NCBI GenBank assembly: GCA_002385735.1
Contig: DGEB01000046.1
Coordinates: 1 to 14,793, forward strand
Origin: Peptococcaceae bacterium UBA3937
GTDB lineage: Bacteria > Bacillota > Peptococcia > DRI-13 > DTU073
Length of the DNA: 14,793 nt
Direction of reading: 5' to 3'
Below are positions 5,391 through 12,843 of the stretch, piece after piece. Every line of letters starts with the position of its first letter. Positions within the stretch are counted from its first letter, which is position 1. The notes beneath the pieces are model-generated. The model saw only the letters and a program-made list of their open reading frames with translations. It did not search any database and was not told the origin of the DNA. The translations under genes and the position numbers were made by a program.

Positions 5391-5903
5391 CTAAATATGG
5401 GGTTTTTTTTCCTCCAAATGCGGCAACAGCAGGCAAGCCAAGTACCCGGTTGCCAAGCCGGTGGGTATCCCCGCCAGCAGCAAAACCGGCAGGTAATAGA
5501 AAATATACGGGGTTTGAATCAAAAGGGATGCCATCACCAACTGTCCCAGGTTATGCGTTACGGCCCCCGCCATACTAACCCCCATCACGCTCAAAACCGG
5601 AAAAGCTTTGATGCACAAGGCCATGACCAGCGTGCTTAAGACCGCCCCCGTCAGGCTTAAATAAAAACCCACGGAAAGAAACGTGCCAACCAACAAAGAT
5701 GTAAAGAGCACTCTTAATGCGGCAATGGCCAGCCCATCCCGCAAGCCATACAGATAAAGCGCCAGAATGGTGATAGTATTCGCCAATCCTAATTTTACTC
5801 CCGGCAGAGGAAAAGGATTCGGCAACATGGCTTCAAAAACACCCAGGGCTGTAGCCAAGGTTATAAAAAAGGCATAATAGACTATTTTTCTGGTTTTGGT
5901 CAT
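5391..5903 (-). CDS. Gx transporter family / heptaprenyl diphosphate synthase component I-like membrane protein
   Basis: The 170-residue protein starts at ATG 5903-5901, seven bases after AAGGGGA; the frame extends to 5954 but without a site. About five hydrophobic segments span it. Family marks are FEAMLPNPFPLPGVKLGLANTIT (about 23-45), LRDGLAIAALRVLFTSLLVG and the AGAVTHNLGQLVMAS segment. These match the Hpre_diP_synt_I (PF07456-type) family, also called Gx transporters. The name component I of heptaprenyl diphosphate synthase is historical; the fold resembles small-molecule transport (ECF S-like) proteins. In clostridia it often closes rnf-apbE clusters, as here. It begins 16 bases after the NusG-II gene, so it is cotranscribed. 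Its role could be in quinone, prenyl or flavin supply, or in extracellular electron transfer; this is not settled by sequence. Confidence 0.85.
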   Translation of the reverse strand: MTKTRKIVYYAFFITLATALGVFEAMLPNPFPLPGVKLGLANTITILALYLYGLRDGLAIAALRVLFTSLLVGTFLSVGFYLSLTGAVLSTLVMALCIKAFPVLSVMGVSMAGAVTHNLGQLVMASLLIQTPYIFYYLPVLLLAGIPTGLATGYLACLLLPHLEEKKPHI

Positions 5904-5919
5904 AAGCAATTCCCCTTGC

Positions 5920-6312
5920 TTAACGCGTAATCCCATCCAGACCGGAATCATCATTATCCTGAAAATAAATCACTAGTTCATTGGGCACACAAACAATCGA
6001 TTGCCCGGGGCCACTGATCCAACCCTGTTTCACACAAAGCTGGTCGGGGCAGAACGCTTCCAAAACCCGCATCCGCCCCTTTTGGACTTCAATGGTCGTA
6101 GGCCGGGTTTTCCCCCAGATGGTCATGCGCGTGGCGGTATCTTCCGCCACATCGAACTGCCGGACAATCTTCCCGCTTACTTCCACGACGGCCTGTTTTT
6201 CCGCCGAAGCGTAGCCGGCCGAAATCTTAATCATGACGTAAGCAACAAGGCTCAACAATATGACCGCGATTAACAAGCGCGTATCCGCTTTAGTCAGCCA
6301 TCTTTTTCGCAT
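5920..6312 (-). CDS. NusG domain II-containing membrane-anchored protein
   Basis: The 130-residue protein probably starts at ATG 6312-6310, nine bases from GAGAGG; ATG at 6318 is too close to the site. Residues 12-30 form one membrane anchor. The rest is probably extracytoplasmic and matches the NusG_II domain: VVEVSGKIV (42-50), TIEVQKGRMRVLEAFCPDQ, then Cys88 and Cys93 (CPDQLCVKQGWIS) and Cys108 (SIVCVPNELVI). The family often has this CPxxxC and a third Cys before PN. Despite the name it is not a transcription factor. It overlaps the apbE 3' end by 23 bases and precedes the Gx-family gene, a trio that recurs in anaerobes with ApbE-dependent flavoproteins. A redox or flavoprotein-linked role outside the membrane is inferred from context. 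Confidence 0.85.
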   Translation of the reverse strand: MRKRWLTKADTRLLIAVILLSLVAYVMIKISAGYASAEKQAVVEVSGKIVRQFDVAEDTATRMTIWGKTRPTTIEVQKGRMRVLEAFCPDQLCVKQGWISGPGQSIVCVPNELVIYFQDNDDSGLDGITR

Positions 6313-7480
6313 AAGCATATTCCTCTCCCGGGGTAAGCTCAATTTTCCCTTCCAGTCCTGATGTATAGAAAATCTTTTTATCGTCCGTAACCAGAAACAT
6401 TTCCGTATCCGGTATTTGCTCCACCAGCGCCAAAGCCTGCTGCGGCTCCATCAGAAAAAGAGCCGTCGACAACAGGTCCGCCCGCCCCGAATCCGGGGTC
6501 ACCACCGTGACACTGATGTTCTCCTCGGCCGGATAGCCGGTGAGGGGTGAAATGATATGGTGATAACTTTTCCCATCAATCTCTTTTACCCGCTGGTAAT
6601 CGCCGGAAGTAACCGCCGACTCGTCGGTTAAGGATAAAATCCCTATTAAGGCTTCCGGATTACGCGGGTCCTGAATCCCCACTTTCCAGGGCTGCTCCTC
6701 CTTTTTTCCCAGCACCCGGATATTGCCGCCGGCGTTAATGATGGCCTGCTTTACACCGGCTTTCTCTAAGATCTGGGCAGCCTTTTCCACGGCATAGCCT
6801 TTCGCTACCGCGCCCAAATCAAGGGACATCCCCTTTTTCTTTAAAAAAACGCTTTGGCTTTCTTCATCTAAAATCATATCCTTACTATCCACCAAAGACA
6901 AGGCGGCCTGTAATTCTTCCGGCGCGGGGACCTGCTTACGCTCTTGCCCAAAACCCCACAAGTCCATGACCGGCCCAATCGTCACATCAAAAGCCCCCTG
7001 GGTTAGTTGATGGTACTCTTGCGCCATTTGCAGCATCGTAAAGACATCCTTGTCCACCCGGACCGGCTTAATTCCCGCCATGGCGTTAATCCGGGCAACG
7101 GCGCTTTCTCCCGTCGGCACCGTGTCCAAATCAACATTATGCCGGTCTCTTCCTTCACTTCCGGGAGCTTGTTCCTTATTCGAAGCATTGGCCTTATCCG
7201 GATTATGCGGCTCACCGGTTGCACGTTCAGGAGCTACGGTGGCAAAGCGGTCCGTCAACTCCGCAATCCGGCGCATCTCCTGAAAAGCTTGCCGGGTAGC
7301 TTCTCTTAAAAGAGCAGTATCAGTACCATAAGTACTGATACTCACGAAAGTATCCATTAAAAACTCTTCACCGGTGTAATTCTGTAGTATGGCGCGCTGG
7401 GTGAACAACGGATAGCCCACCAACAAGAGCACAGCCACTATGCCCATTACGACCAGTAATGTCGAGTAGCGCTTCTTCAT
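6290..7480 (-). CDS. apbE: FAD:protein FMN transferase ApbE
   Basis: ApbE splits FAD and attaches FMN covalently to Thr/Ser in target proteins. The 396-residue protein starts at ATG 7480 after GAGGAGT. Residues 7-25 are a membrane anchor or signal sequence, so it acts outside the membrane. Family marks are FLMDTFVSIS (40-49), GAFDVTIGPVMDLWGFG (162-178), DLGAVAKGYA (221-230), NAGGNI (249-254), HHIISPLTGYP (307-317) and ADLLSTALF (334-342). Residues about 82-125 hold a Pro/Gly/Asn/Asp-rich hydrophilic insert. In most members this place is a short loop of about ten residues before the SRIN-like motif (here ARIN, 129-132). The gene follows rnfB by 46 bases. Its likely clients, RnfG and RnfD, are encoded in the same operon. 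Confidence 0.95.
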   Translation of the reverse strand: MKKRYSTLLVVMGIVAVLLLVGYPLFTQRAILQNYTGEEFLMDTFVSISTYGTDTALLREATRQAFQEMRRIAELTDRFATVAPERATGEPHNPDKANASNKEQAPGSEGRDRHNVDLDTVPTGESAVARINAMAGIKPVRVDKDVFTMLQMAQEYHQLTQGAFDVTIGPVMDLWGFGQERKQVPAPEELQAALSLVDSKDMILDEESQSVFLKKKGMSLDLGAVAKGYAVEKAAQILEKAGVKQAIINAGGNIRVLGKKEEQPWKVGIQDPRNPEALIGILSLTDESAVTSGDYQRVKEIDGKSYHHIISPLTGYPAEENISVTVVTPDSGRADLLSTALFLMEPQQALALVEQIPDTEMFLVTDDKKIFYTSGLEGKIELTPGEEYAYAKKMAD

Positions 7481-7526
7481 CGCTTCACTCCTCTAACAAG
7501 GCACTCCCAATTCCATAGAACGCTTG

Positions 7527-8408
7527 TTACTGACAAAGGCCACACTTCTGGCAAGCATGAGGGGCATTAGGATTAACCGGCTGCTCCATCTTCTGGGCCG
7601 CATTAATCGGAAGGATGATTTCCAAAGCATTGGTGGGGCATTTCGTCACACAAATCCCACAACTGGTGCACTTATCGTAGTCAATCACGGCGATGCTGTT
7701 GCCGGCATCTCCCACAACCGCAATAGCTCCTTCCGGACAATTCTTCTCACAGAGCTTGCACTTAATGCAGGCTACCTCACAAACGGCTTTGGCGTCTTTG
7801 CCCTTTTCTTTATTGCTGCAACGGACATGAACCAGCTTCGAAACGCCCACCAGTTTCAAAACATGTTGGGGACAATGTTCCACACAAACGCCGCAACCGG
7901 TACACAGATTATAATCAACCTCCGGCAACTGGTCCGCCCCCATCTTGATGGCCCCGAATGGACAGACCTTGACACAACTGCCCAGGCCGATACAGCCATA
8001 ACCGCAAGCCTTCGGACTTTTAAACATGGTAGCGGCCACATGGCAATCATCAACGCCCTCGTATTCATACTGCAAAACGGCCCGGTCCTTCCCACCGTTA
8101 CACATCAACTGGGCAACCTTGGCTTCCTGGGCCTCTCCCGCCTCTTCGCCCATAATAGCGGCGATTTTCTGGCGAACTTCATCTTTTCCCGGCGTACAAG
8201 CATTTAAAGGAGCGTTTCCCGCCACAATCGCCTCGGCATAACCGGAACAACCGGGAAAACCACAACTGCCGCAGTTGGCCCCCGGCAACACATTAACGAT
8301 TTCTTCAATCCGCGGGTCAGCCTCGACCTTGAATTTTTTATCTGCAATCCCTAAGACAATCCCAAAGATTGCCCCTAGCGCCGCTAGACAAATAATTGCA
8401 TAGATCAT
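7527..8408 (-). CDS. rnfB: Rnf complex subunit RnfB (polyferredoxin)
   Basis: RnfB accepts electrons from ferredoxin and feeds them into the ion-pumping Rnf complex. The 293-residue protein starts at ATG 8408, about seven bases after GGAGG. Residues 1-22 are one membrane anchor. A 4Fe-4S domain follows at Cys46, 49, 54 and 71 (NCGSCGFPGC). Further clusters use Cys135/139/145/149, Cys169/172/175/179, Cys210/214/217/220/224 and Cys247/250/253/257, with the usual CxxCxxCxxxCP pattern. Cys103, 122 and 197 are also in family-typical contexts. The extreme C-terminus adds CQKCGLCQ (Cys286, 289, 292), three cysteines with no fourth partner. It lies 21 bases after rnfA and before apbE. Length is in the range of clostridial RnfB, longer than the enterobacterial one. 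Confidence 0.97.
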   Translation of the reverse strand: MIYAIICLAALGAIFGIVLGIADKKFKVEADPRIEEIVNVLPGANCGSCGFPGCSGYAEAIVAGNAPLNACTPGKDEVRQKIAAIMGEEAGEAQEAKVAQLMCNGGKDRAVLQYEYEGVDDCHVAATMFKSPKACGYGCIGLGSCVKVCPFGAIKMGADQLPEVDYNLCTGCGVCVEHCPQHVLKLVGVSKLVHVRCSNKEKGKDAKAVCEVACIKCKLCEKNCPEGAIAVVGDAGNSIAVIDYDKCTSCGICVTKCPTNALEIILPINAAQKMEQPVNPNAPHACQKCGLCQ

Positions 8409-8429
8409 CGTTTTAACCTCCGTACTTTT

Positions 8430-9014
8430 TTATATAAGACCCGAAAAACCTAAAAAGGCGATCGACATCAAAGCAGCAGTAATCAAAGCAATTGGTGTGC
8501 CCTGCATACTCTTAGGAATATCGGCGTCTTCCAGTCTTTCCCGGATTCCGGCAAAAAGAATCAACGCTAAGGTAAAAGACAAACCGTTGGCAAAACCATT
8601 AAACAACGTATTGATAAAACCATAGGACTTTTGGATATTAATAATCGCCACGCCCAATACGGCGCAGTTGGTGGTGATGAGAGGAAGATAGACTCCCAAT
8701 GCTTTATACAAATCCGGGCTATGTTTTTTAATCACCATTTCCACAAACTGCACCAGGGAAGCAATAACCAGAATAAAAGCAATAGTTTGCAAGTACCCAA
8801 TGTCAAATCGTTCGAGCAGATAGACCTGCACCAACCAGGTAATTACGGAAGCCAGGGTCAGAACAAAGGTAACCGCCATGCCCATTCCGATCGCGGAAGA
8901 AAGTTTCTTGGAAACGCCTAAAAAGGGGCAGCAGCCTAAGAATTGCGCCAAAACAATATTATTGACAAAGATGGCGCCTATCACGATAAAGATTATCTCA
9001 TGTAAATCCAACAT
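8430..9014 (-). CDS. rnfA: Rnf complex membrane subunit RnfA
   Basis: RnfA is an integral membrane subunit forming, with RnfE, the central part of the ion path. The 194-residue protein starts at ATG 9014 about eight bases after AGGAGG and has six hydrophobic helices. Family marks are IFVNNIVLAQFLGCCPFLGVS (residues 15-35), with Cys28/29, and LITTNCAVLGVAI with Cys117. In solved Rnf/NQR structures the equivalent cysteines of the two related membrane subunits bind an iron-sulphur cluster inside the membrane. The AGIRERLEDADIPKSMQGTP loop is also typical. The doubled CysCys at 28-29 is slightly unusual, as many homologues have one. It is 17 bases from rnfE and 21 from rnfB. Confidence 0.97.
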   Translation of the reverse strand: MLDLHEIIFIVIGAIFVNNIVLAQFLGCCPFLGVSKKLSSAIGMGMAVTFVLTLASVITWLVQVYLLERFDIGYLQTIAFILVIASLVQFVEMVIKKHSPDLYKALGVYLPLITTNCAVLGVAIINIQKSYGFINTLFNGFANGLSFTLALILFAGIRERLEDADIPKSMQGTPIALITAALMSIAFLGFSGLI

Positions 9015-9031
9015 CTCTCCGGCCTCCTCCT

Positions 9032-9679
9032 TTAATTACTACTCAACTGTTGTTGAGCGACTTGTTGACCTACCATGGTTCTTTTAGCCGCTTTCATGCT
9101 TTGCATCTTATTGATAAAGGCCAGAATGCAACCGAGCGTAATAAATGCTCCCGGGGGAAGAATCATAATCAGCGCCGATTGGAATGAATCGCCGAAAACC
9201 GGCATGCCCAGGAACGTTCCGGCTCCTAATACTTCCCGAAAGGTTGATATCGTGACAAGGGCAAAAGTAAAACCTAGCCCCATCCCTAAGGCATCGAGAA
9301 TTGAACGGGTTAACCCGTTTTTACTGGCAAAGGCTTCCGCCCGCCCGAGGATGATACAGTTAACAACAATTAACGGAATAAAAACGCCTAAGCTTTTAAA
9401 AAGTGCCGGTGAATAGGCATGTAGCAGCATTTCCACCATTGTAACAAAAGTAGCGATAATCACAATATAGCTGGGGATACGAATGCTGTTGGGAATTACT
9501 TTCCTCAACATCGAAATGACGATATTGGAAGCTAACAGCACTCCGGTAAAGGCCACGCCCATTCCGATCCCATTTGCCACCGAGGTGGTGATGGCCAGGG
9601 AAGGACACATCCCTAATACCAGTACGAACAGGGGATTTTCCCGCAAAACCCCTTTGGTGAACTCTTTCCACAGACTCAT
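9032..9679 (-). CDS. rnfE: Rnf complex membrane subunit RnfE
   Basis: RnfE is a paralogue of RnfA in the membrane core of the ion-translocating complex. The 215-residue protein starts at ATG 9679; a GGAGG lies 12 bases upstream, a longer gap than in the other genes. Six membrane helices can be seen. Marks are ENPLFVLVLGMCPSLAITTS with Cys25, LGVFIPLIVVNCIILGRAEA with Cys108, and STFREVLGAG. Cys25 and Cys108 match the expected in-membrane cluster ligands that pair with RnfA. A C-terminal polar tail (residues about 193-215, with four Gln in a row broken by Val-Ala) is not conserved as far as I can tell. It is separated from rnfG by 97 bases, the largest gap in the cluster. Confidence 0.97.
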   Translation of the reverse strand: MSLWKEFTKGVLRENPLFVLVLGMCPSLAITTSVANGIGMGVAFTGVLLASNIVISMLRKVIPNSIRIPSYIVIIATFVTMVEMLLHAYSPALFKSLGVFIPLIVVNCIILGRAEAFASKNGLTRSILDALGMGLGFTFALVTISTFREVLGAGTFLGMPVFGDSFQSALIMILPPGAFITLGCILAFINKMQSMKAAKRTMVGQQVAQQQLSSN

Positions 9680-9776
9680 CGTCCCAAATTACCTCCTCCA
9701 TCAAGATTACATCTCTTCTATATGACTATATGACAAGACACACTTTCTGAACTATATAAGCAGCTTCGCACTTATC

Positions 9777-10352
9777 TTATTGCAGGAAATTTTCCATAAA
9801 ATGCTCCCGCGCCGCGTTGACACCGTTGGCCACCGCCTTTGAGGTAATGGTGGCGGAAGTAATGGCCAGTACCTGATTGTCGTCGACCGGCTCCTTCTTT
9901 ACAATCTCCAGTGGCTTTTCCACTGTTTTACCTTTAAAGCGCTCGGTAAAGAAGCTTTCCTGCGCATTGGAGCCTAAGCCCGGAGTTTCCGTCTGACTTA
10001 AGACTTTGATGCCCGTCATTTTTTTCGTAGCGATGTCAAAGCCGGCCATTAACTGAATTTTGCCGCTGTAACCATCCGGCTCGACCAGGTAAATCACCCC
10101 TACCGGATCGTCGCCCTGATAAGCCACCTTGACCTGGGTCACTATGGAGCCTGTATTTTCATCAAGATATTGCTCGCTCTCGTCCACAACGTTTTCCGCC
10201 TCGGCGTACACTTCCTTGAGACTGGCTAATTGTTCTTCCTCTTGCTGCGCTGCGATCAAAGGCTGCGTCAGTTCATTCACGTAAGCGATGCCCAAACCGG
10301 CAATCCCGGCGATCAACAGGAGAAACAAGCCCAGCTTTAATGTATTACGCAT
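9777..10352 (-). CDS. rnfG: Rnf complex flavoprotein subunit RnfG
   Basis: RnfG carries a covalently bound FMN on the outer face of the membrane and passes electrons within Rnf. The 191-residue protein starts at ATG 10352, overlapping the rnfD end by 8 bases (translational coupling). Residues 6-24 are a membrane anchor; the rest is the FMN_bind domain with PVGVIYLVEPDGYSG (83-97), VLSQTETPGLGS (117-128) and the flavinylation site ITSATITSKAV (164-174). By analogy with NqrC, Thr168 is the expected FMN acceptor. The usual Gly of the S/T-G-A-T motif is Ser166 here. ApbE, the modifying enzyme, is encoded four genes downstream. Length is typical. Confidence 0.96.
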   Translation of the reverse strand: MRNTLKLGLFLLLIAGIAGLGIAYVNELTQPLIAAQQEEEQLASLKEVYAEAENVVDESEQYLDENTGSIVTQVKVAYQGDDPVGVIYLVEPDGYSGKIQLMAGFDIATKKMTGIKVLSQTETPGLGSNAQESFFTERFKGKTVEKPLEIVKKEPVDDNQVLAITSATITSKAVANGVNAAREHFMENFLQ

Positions 10353-11316
10353 GCTTTTTCACACCTCCAAACACCCGACCTCTGGTATAGCGGTCGATTA
10401 AAGGAGTAGCCAGGTTCATTAACAGAATGGAATAGCATACCCCTTCCGGATAACCGCCCCACATCCGAATAATTACCGTTAACAAACCACAACCAATCCC
10501 AAAGATGATGCGCCCTTTCTTGGTAATCGGACTGGTTACCCAGTCGGTAGCCATGAAGAAGGCACCCAACATCAGACCGCCGGCTAAGAGATGGAAAACC
10601 GGATCCGCTCCGATTAACCATGTAAACACGAACACGGTCCCCAGATAAGAGAACGGAATCCGCCAATCAATATGGCCGCGGAACAGCAAATACAGCGCGC
10701 CGACCAGAAGGGCCAAAGCGCTGGTTTCGCCCAAACACCCCGCGATATTACCCATGAATAATTGCCCGTACGACGGCAGTCCCTGCGCCAAACCGCCTTT
10801 TAAAATAGCCAAAGGAGTGGCAGTGGTAATGCTATCAACCGAAGTAGCCGCGCTAACACCATCTAAACCCAACGGAGCTACCCAGGTGGTCATCGCTACC
10901 GGCCATGAAGCCACCAGAAACGCCCGTCCGATCAAGGCCGGATTAAAGATATTGCAACCCAAGCCCCCGAAAAAATGTTTGCCGATCACAATCGCCACCG
11001 CGGCGCCAATTGCGGCAATCCACAAAGGAATCGTCGGTGGCAGGCAAAAGGCTAAAAGCAAACCGGTAACCACAGCACTGCCATCACTGATGGTCACTTC
11101 CCGATGCATGATCTTTTGAGCAATGGCTTCGGAAAGCACGGCGGTAATCACACAAGTAAGGACCACCGTCACCGCGTCCATGCCAAAGAAATAGATAGCC
11201 GCAAATAATGCCGGCAAAAGAGCGATTACAACGTCCCGCATCGTCGTAGCGACGCAATTCTCACTGTGCAAATGTGGAGAAGATGAAACAATCAAAAGAT
11301 TACCCTGCGTATTCAT
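10345..11316 (-). CDS. rnfD: Rnf complex membrane flavoprotein subunit RnfD
   Basis: RnfD is the multi-helix membrane subunit with covalent FMN, related to NqrB. The 323-residue protein starts at ATG 11316, sharing one base with the rnfC stop (TAATG). Family marks are the N-terminal SSSPHLHSENCVATTMRDV, then DGSAVVTGLLLAFCLPPTIPLW (78-99), FGGLGCNIFNPALIGRAFL (116-134) and the flavinylation motif DSITTATPLA (161-170) with Thr167 as expected FMN acceptor. GGLMLGAFFMATDWVTSP is also conserved. The Gly normally before Ala-Thr is Thr165 here, a change seen together with the Ser in RnfG. About ten hydrophobic segments are visible. Confidence 0.96.
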   Translation of the reverse strand: MNTQGNLLIVSSSPHLHSENCVATTMRDVVIALLPALFAAIYFFGMDAVTVVLTCVITAVLSEAIAQKIMHREVTISDGSAVVTGLLLAFCLPPTIPLWIAAIGAAVAIVIGKHFFGGLGCNIFNPALIGRAFLVASWPVAMTTWVAPLGLDGVSAATSVDSITTATPLAILKGGLAQGLPSYGQLFMGNIAGCLGETSALALLVGALYLLFRGHIDWRIPFSYLGTVFVFTWLIGADPVFHLLAGGLMLGAFFMATDWVTSPITKKGRIIFGIGCGLLTVIIRMWGGYPEGVCYSILLMNLATPLIDRYTRGRVFGGVKKHA

Positions 11317-12659
11317 TATTTCTTACCCCCATCACTTTTGGCTTTTGCCTTCATCGCGACAATTTCCTGCTTCGCCCGTCTGAGGTACTGGACCAGCGGA
11401 ATTCTGGCCGGACAACTGTACTGACAGGAACCGCACTCAATACAACTGAAGGCATTCATCTGTTCCGCTTCCTTAAAGAGATTACGTTTAACCAGCTTGG
11501 CAATCGTGGTTGGTTCTAAGAAGAGCGGACAGGCGTCAATACATTTGGCACAACGGACACAGTTGTATTCCCTGGCTTTCGACGCCGTTTTTTTCTTTAA
11601 CACCACGATGCCGGAACTGCCTTTGATTACCGGTACATCGGCGGTAAACACCGTTTTCCCCATCATCAGACCACCGGCGATGATCTTTTCCGGTTCACCC
11701 TGATAGCCGCCGCTTTCCTCGATTAAGGCGCTGAACAGCGTCCCCAGCCTGACCAGATAATTGGCGGGCTTTTGGATCCCGTCGCCGCTTAAGGTCAACA
11801 CCCGCTGGATTAAAGGAATGCCCAACTCCACTGCGTCCGCAATAGCGGCAGCGGTACCGACATTGTGGACAATCACGCCGGCGTCAATCGGCAAGCCCCC
11901 CACGGGGACTTCCCTTTTGGTGCAAGCATAGATTAATTGTTTTTCCGACCCTTGCGGGTATTTTTCTCGCAGCGCCTGCACCCGGATGCCCTTTTCCTTC
12001 ACCACAAGCTTTTTAAAGAGCGCAATGGCGTCCGGTTTATTCTCTTCAATGGCGATAATTCCTTTTTTACAAGCGGTACTTTTTAAGATATATTTCAGTC
12101 CGGCAATGATCCGTTCCGGTTTTTCCAACATCAAACGATGGTCGGCGGTAATGTAGGGCTCACATTCCACCCCGTTTAGAATGATGTAGTCGGCTTTTTT
12201 CCCTTCCACCGGAGCTAATTTCACATGGGACGGGAAAGTAGCGCCTCCCATGCCCACGATACCGGCCTCGAAAATGATTTTTCTAATATCATCGGGCGAA
12301 AGCTCTTCCGGATTGGGATGCGGTTTTACCGTATCGGCCCATTCTTCTTTAAAATCATTCTCAATCACAATACAATTCACAAAATTACCACCAGGATGCG
12401 GCCTCTTTTCAATGGCGATAACCTTGCCGCTGACACTGGCGTGAATCGGCGCGGTGACGAAACCTTTCCCCTCCGCAATTTTCTGCCCCTTCTTGACCTC
12501 ATCACCTACCTGCACGATAGGTTCACAAGGCGCACCCAGGTGCTGGGAAACAGGAAGATATACGATGCCTGGAACTTTGGCTTCCACAATGGGCAAGCCT
12601 TGGGTCCCTTCCTTGTACCCAGCCAGGTGAACTCCACCTTTGAAGGTACGAATACTCAT
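11316..12659 (-). CDS. rnfC: Rnf complex NADH-binding subunit RnfC
   Basis: RnfC is the peripheral cytoplasmic subunit that binds FMN and NAD(H) and exchanges electrons with RnfB. The 447-residue protein starts at ATG 12659, about ten bases after a GGGAG. Residues 4-10 (RTFKGGV) and the lipoyl-like segment with VGDEVKKGQKIAEG (51-64) open the protein. Nucleotide-binding marks follow: GIVGMGGATFPSHVKL (133-148) and LNGVECEPYITADHRLM (161-177). Two 4Fe-4S clusters lie near the C-terminus at Cys367/370/373/377 and 406/409/412/416 (both CxxCxxCxxxCP). Length is near that of clostridial and acetogen RnfC and shorter than enterobacterial RnfC. It is the first gene of the operon and has a promoter just upstream. 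Confidence 0.97.
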   Translation of the reverse strand: MSIRTFKGGVHLAGYKEGTQGLPIVEAKVPGIVYLPVSQHLGAPCEPIVQVGDEVKKGQKIAEGKGFVTAPIHASVSGKVIAIEKRPHPGGNFVNCIVIENDFKEEWADTVKPHPNPEELSPDDIRKIIFEAGIVGMGGATFPSHVKLAPVEGKKADYIILNGVECEPYITADHRLMLEKPERIIAGLKYILKSTACKKGIIAIEENKPDAIALFKKLVVKEKGIRVQALREKYPQGSEKQLIYACTKREVPVGGLPIDAGVIVHNVGTAAAIADAVELGIPLIQRVLTLSGDGIQKPANYLVRLGTLFSALIEESGGYQGEPEKIIAGGLMMGKTVFTADVPVIKGSSGIVVLKKKTASKAREYNCVRCAKCIDACPLFLEPTTIAKLVKRNLFKEAEQMNAFSCIECGSCQYSCPARIPLVQYLRRAKQEIVAMKAKAKSDGGKK

Positions 12660-12682
12660 CTTTCTTTCACTCCCACTCCACT

Positions 12683-12710
12683 ATAATATAATTTATTTTA
12701 AGGTTTTCAA
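12683..12710 (-). promoter_or_regulatory. Sigma-A-type promoter of the rnf operon
   Basis: On minus, TTGAAA (12710-12705), a 16-base spacer and TATTAT (12688-12683) precede rnfC. Transcription would begin near 12676, leaving a leader of under 20 bases that carries the GGGAG site. The whole 184-base gap (12660-12843) between the PBP gene and rnfC is AT-rich. It shows no riboswitch-like fold, and I found no clear terminator for the PBP gene, so readthrough is possible. Confidence 0.55.
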
Positions 12711-12843
12711 TCACATATTCATATTTTATCACGCTCAGGCAAAGAAATCACGAAAATCCTTAATATTTAGCAAAAATTTTTTCAATAACCCCAATAATAA
12801 CTCTCTTCTTGACAAAAAAATTAGCTGGAGGGTTTTTTCTACA

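Noticed and set aside
7524..8207. Long plus-strand open frame opposite rnfB (227 codons)
   Set aside because: It is the antisense shadow of the cysteine-rich rnfB gene, with no ribosome binding site and no family features; the same holds for the frames opposite rnfC and the PBP gene.
9696..9745. Internal promoter in the rnfG-rnfE gap (TTGTCA ... TGTAAT)
   Set aside because: The spacer is 19 bases and the -10 match is weak; A/T-rich sequence alone explains the resemblance.
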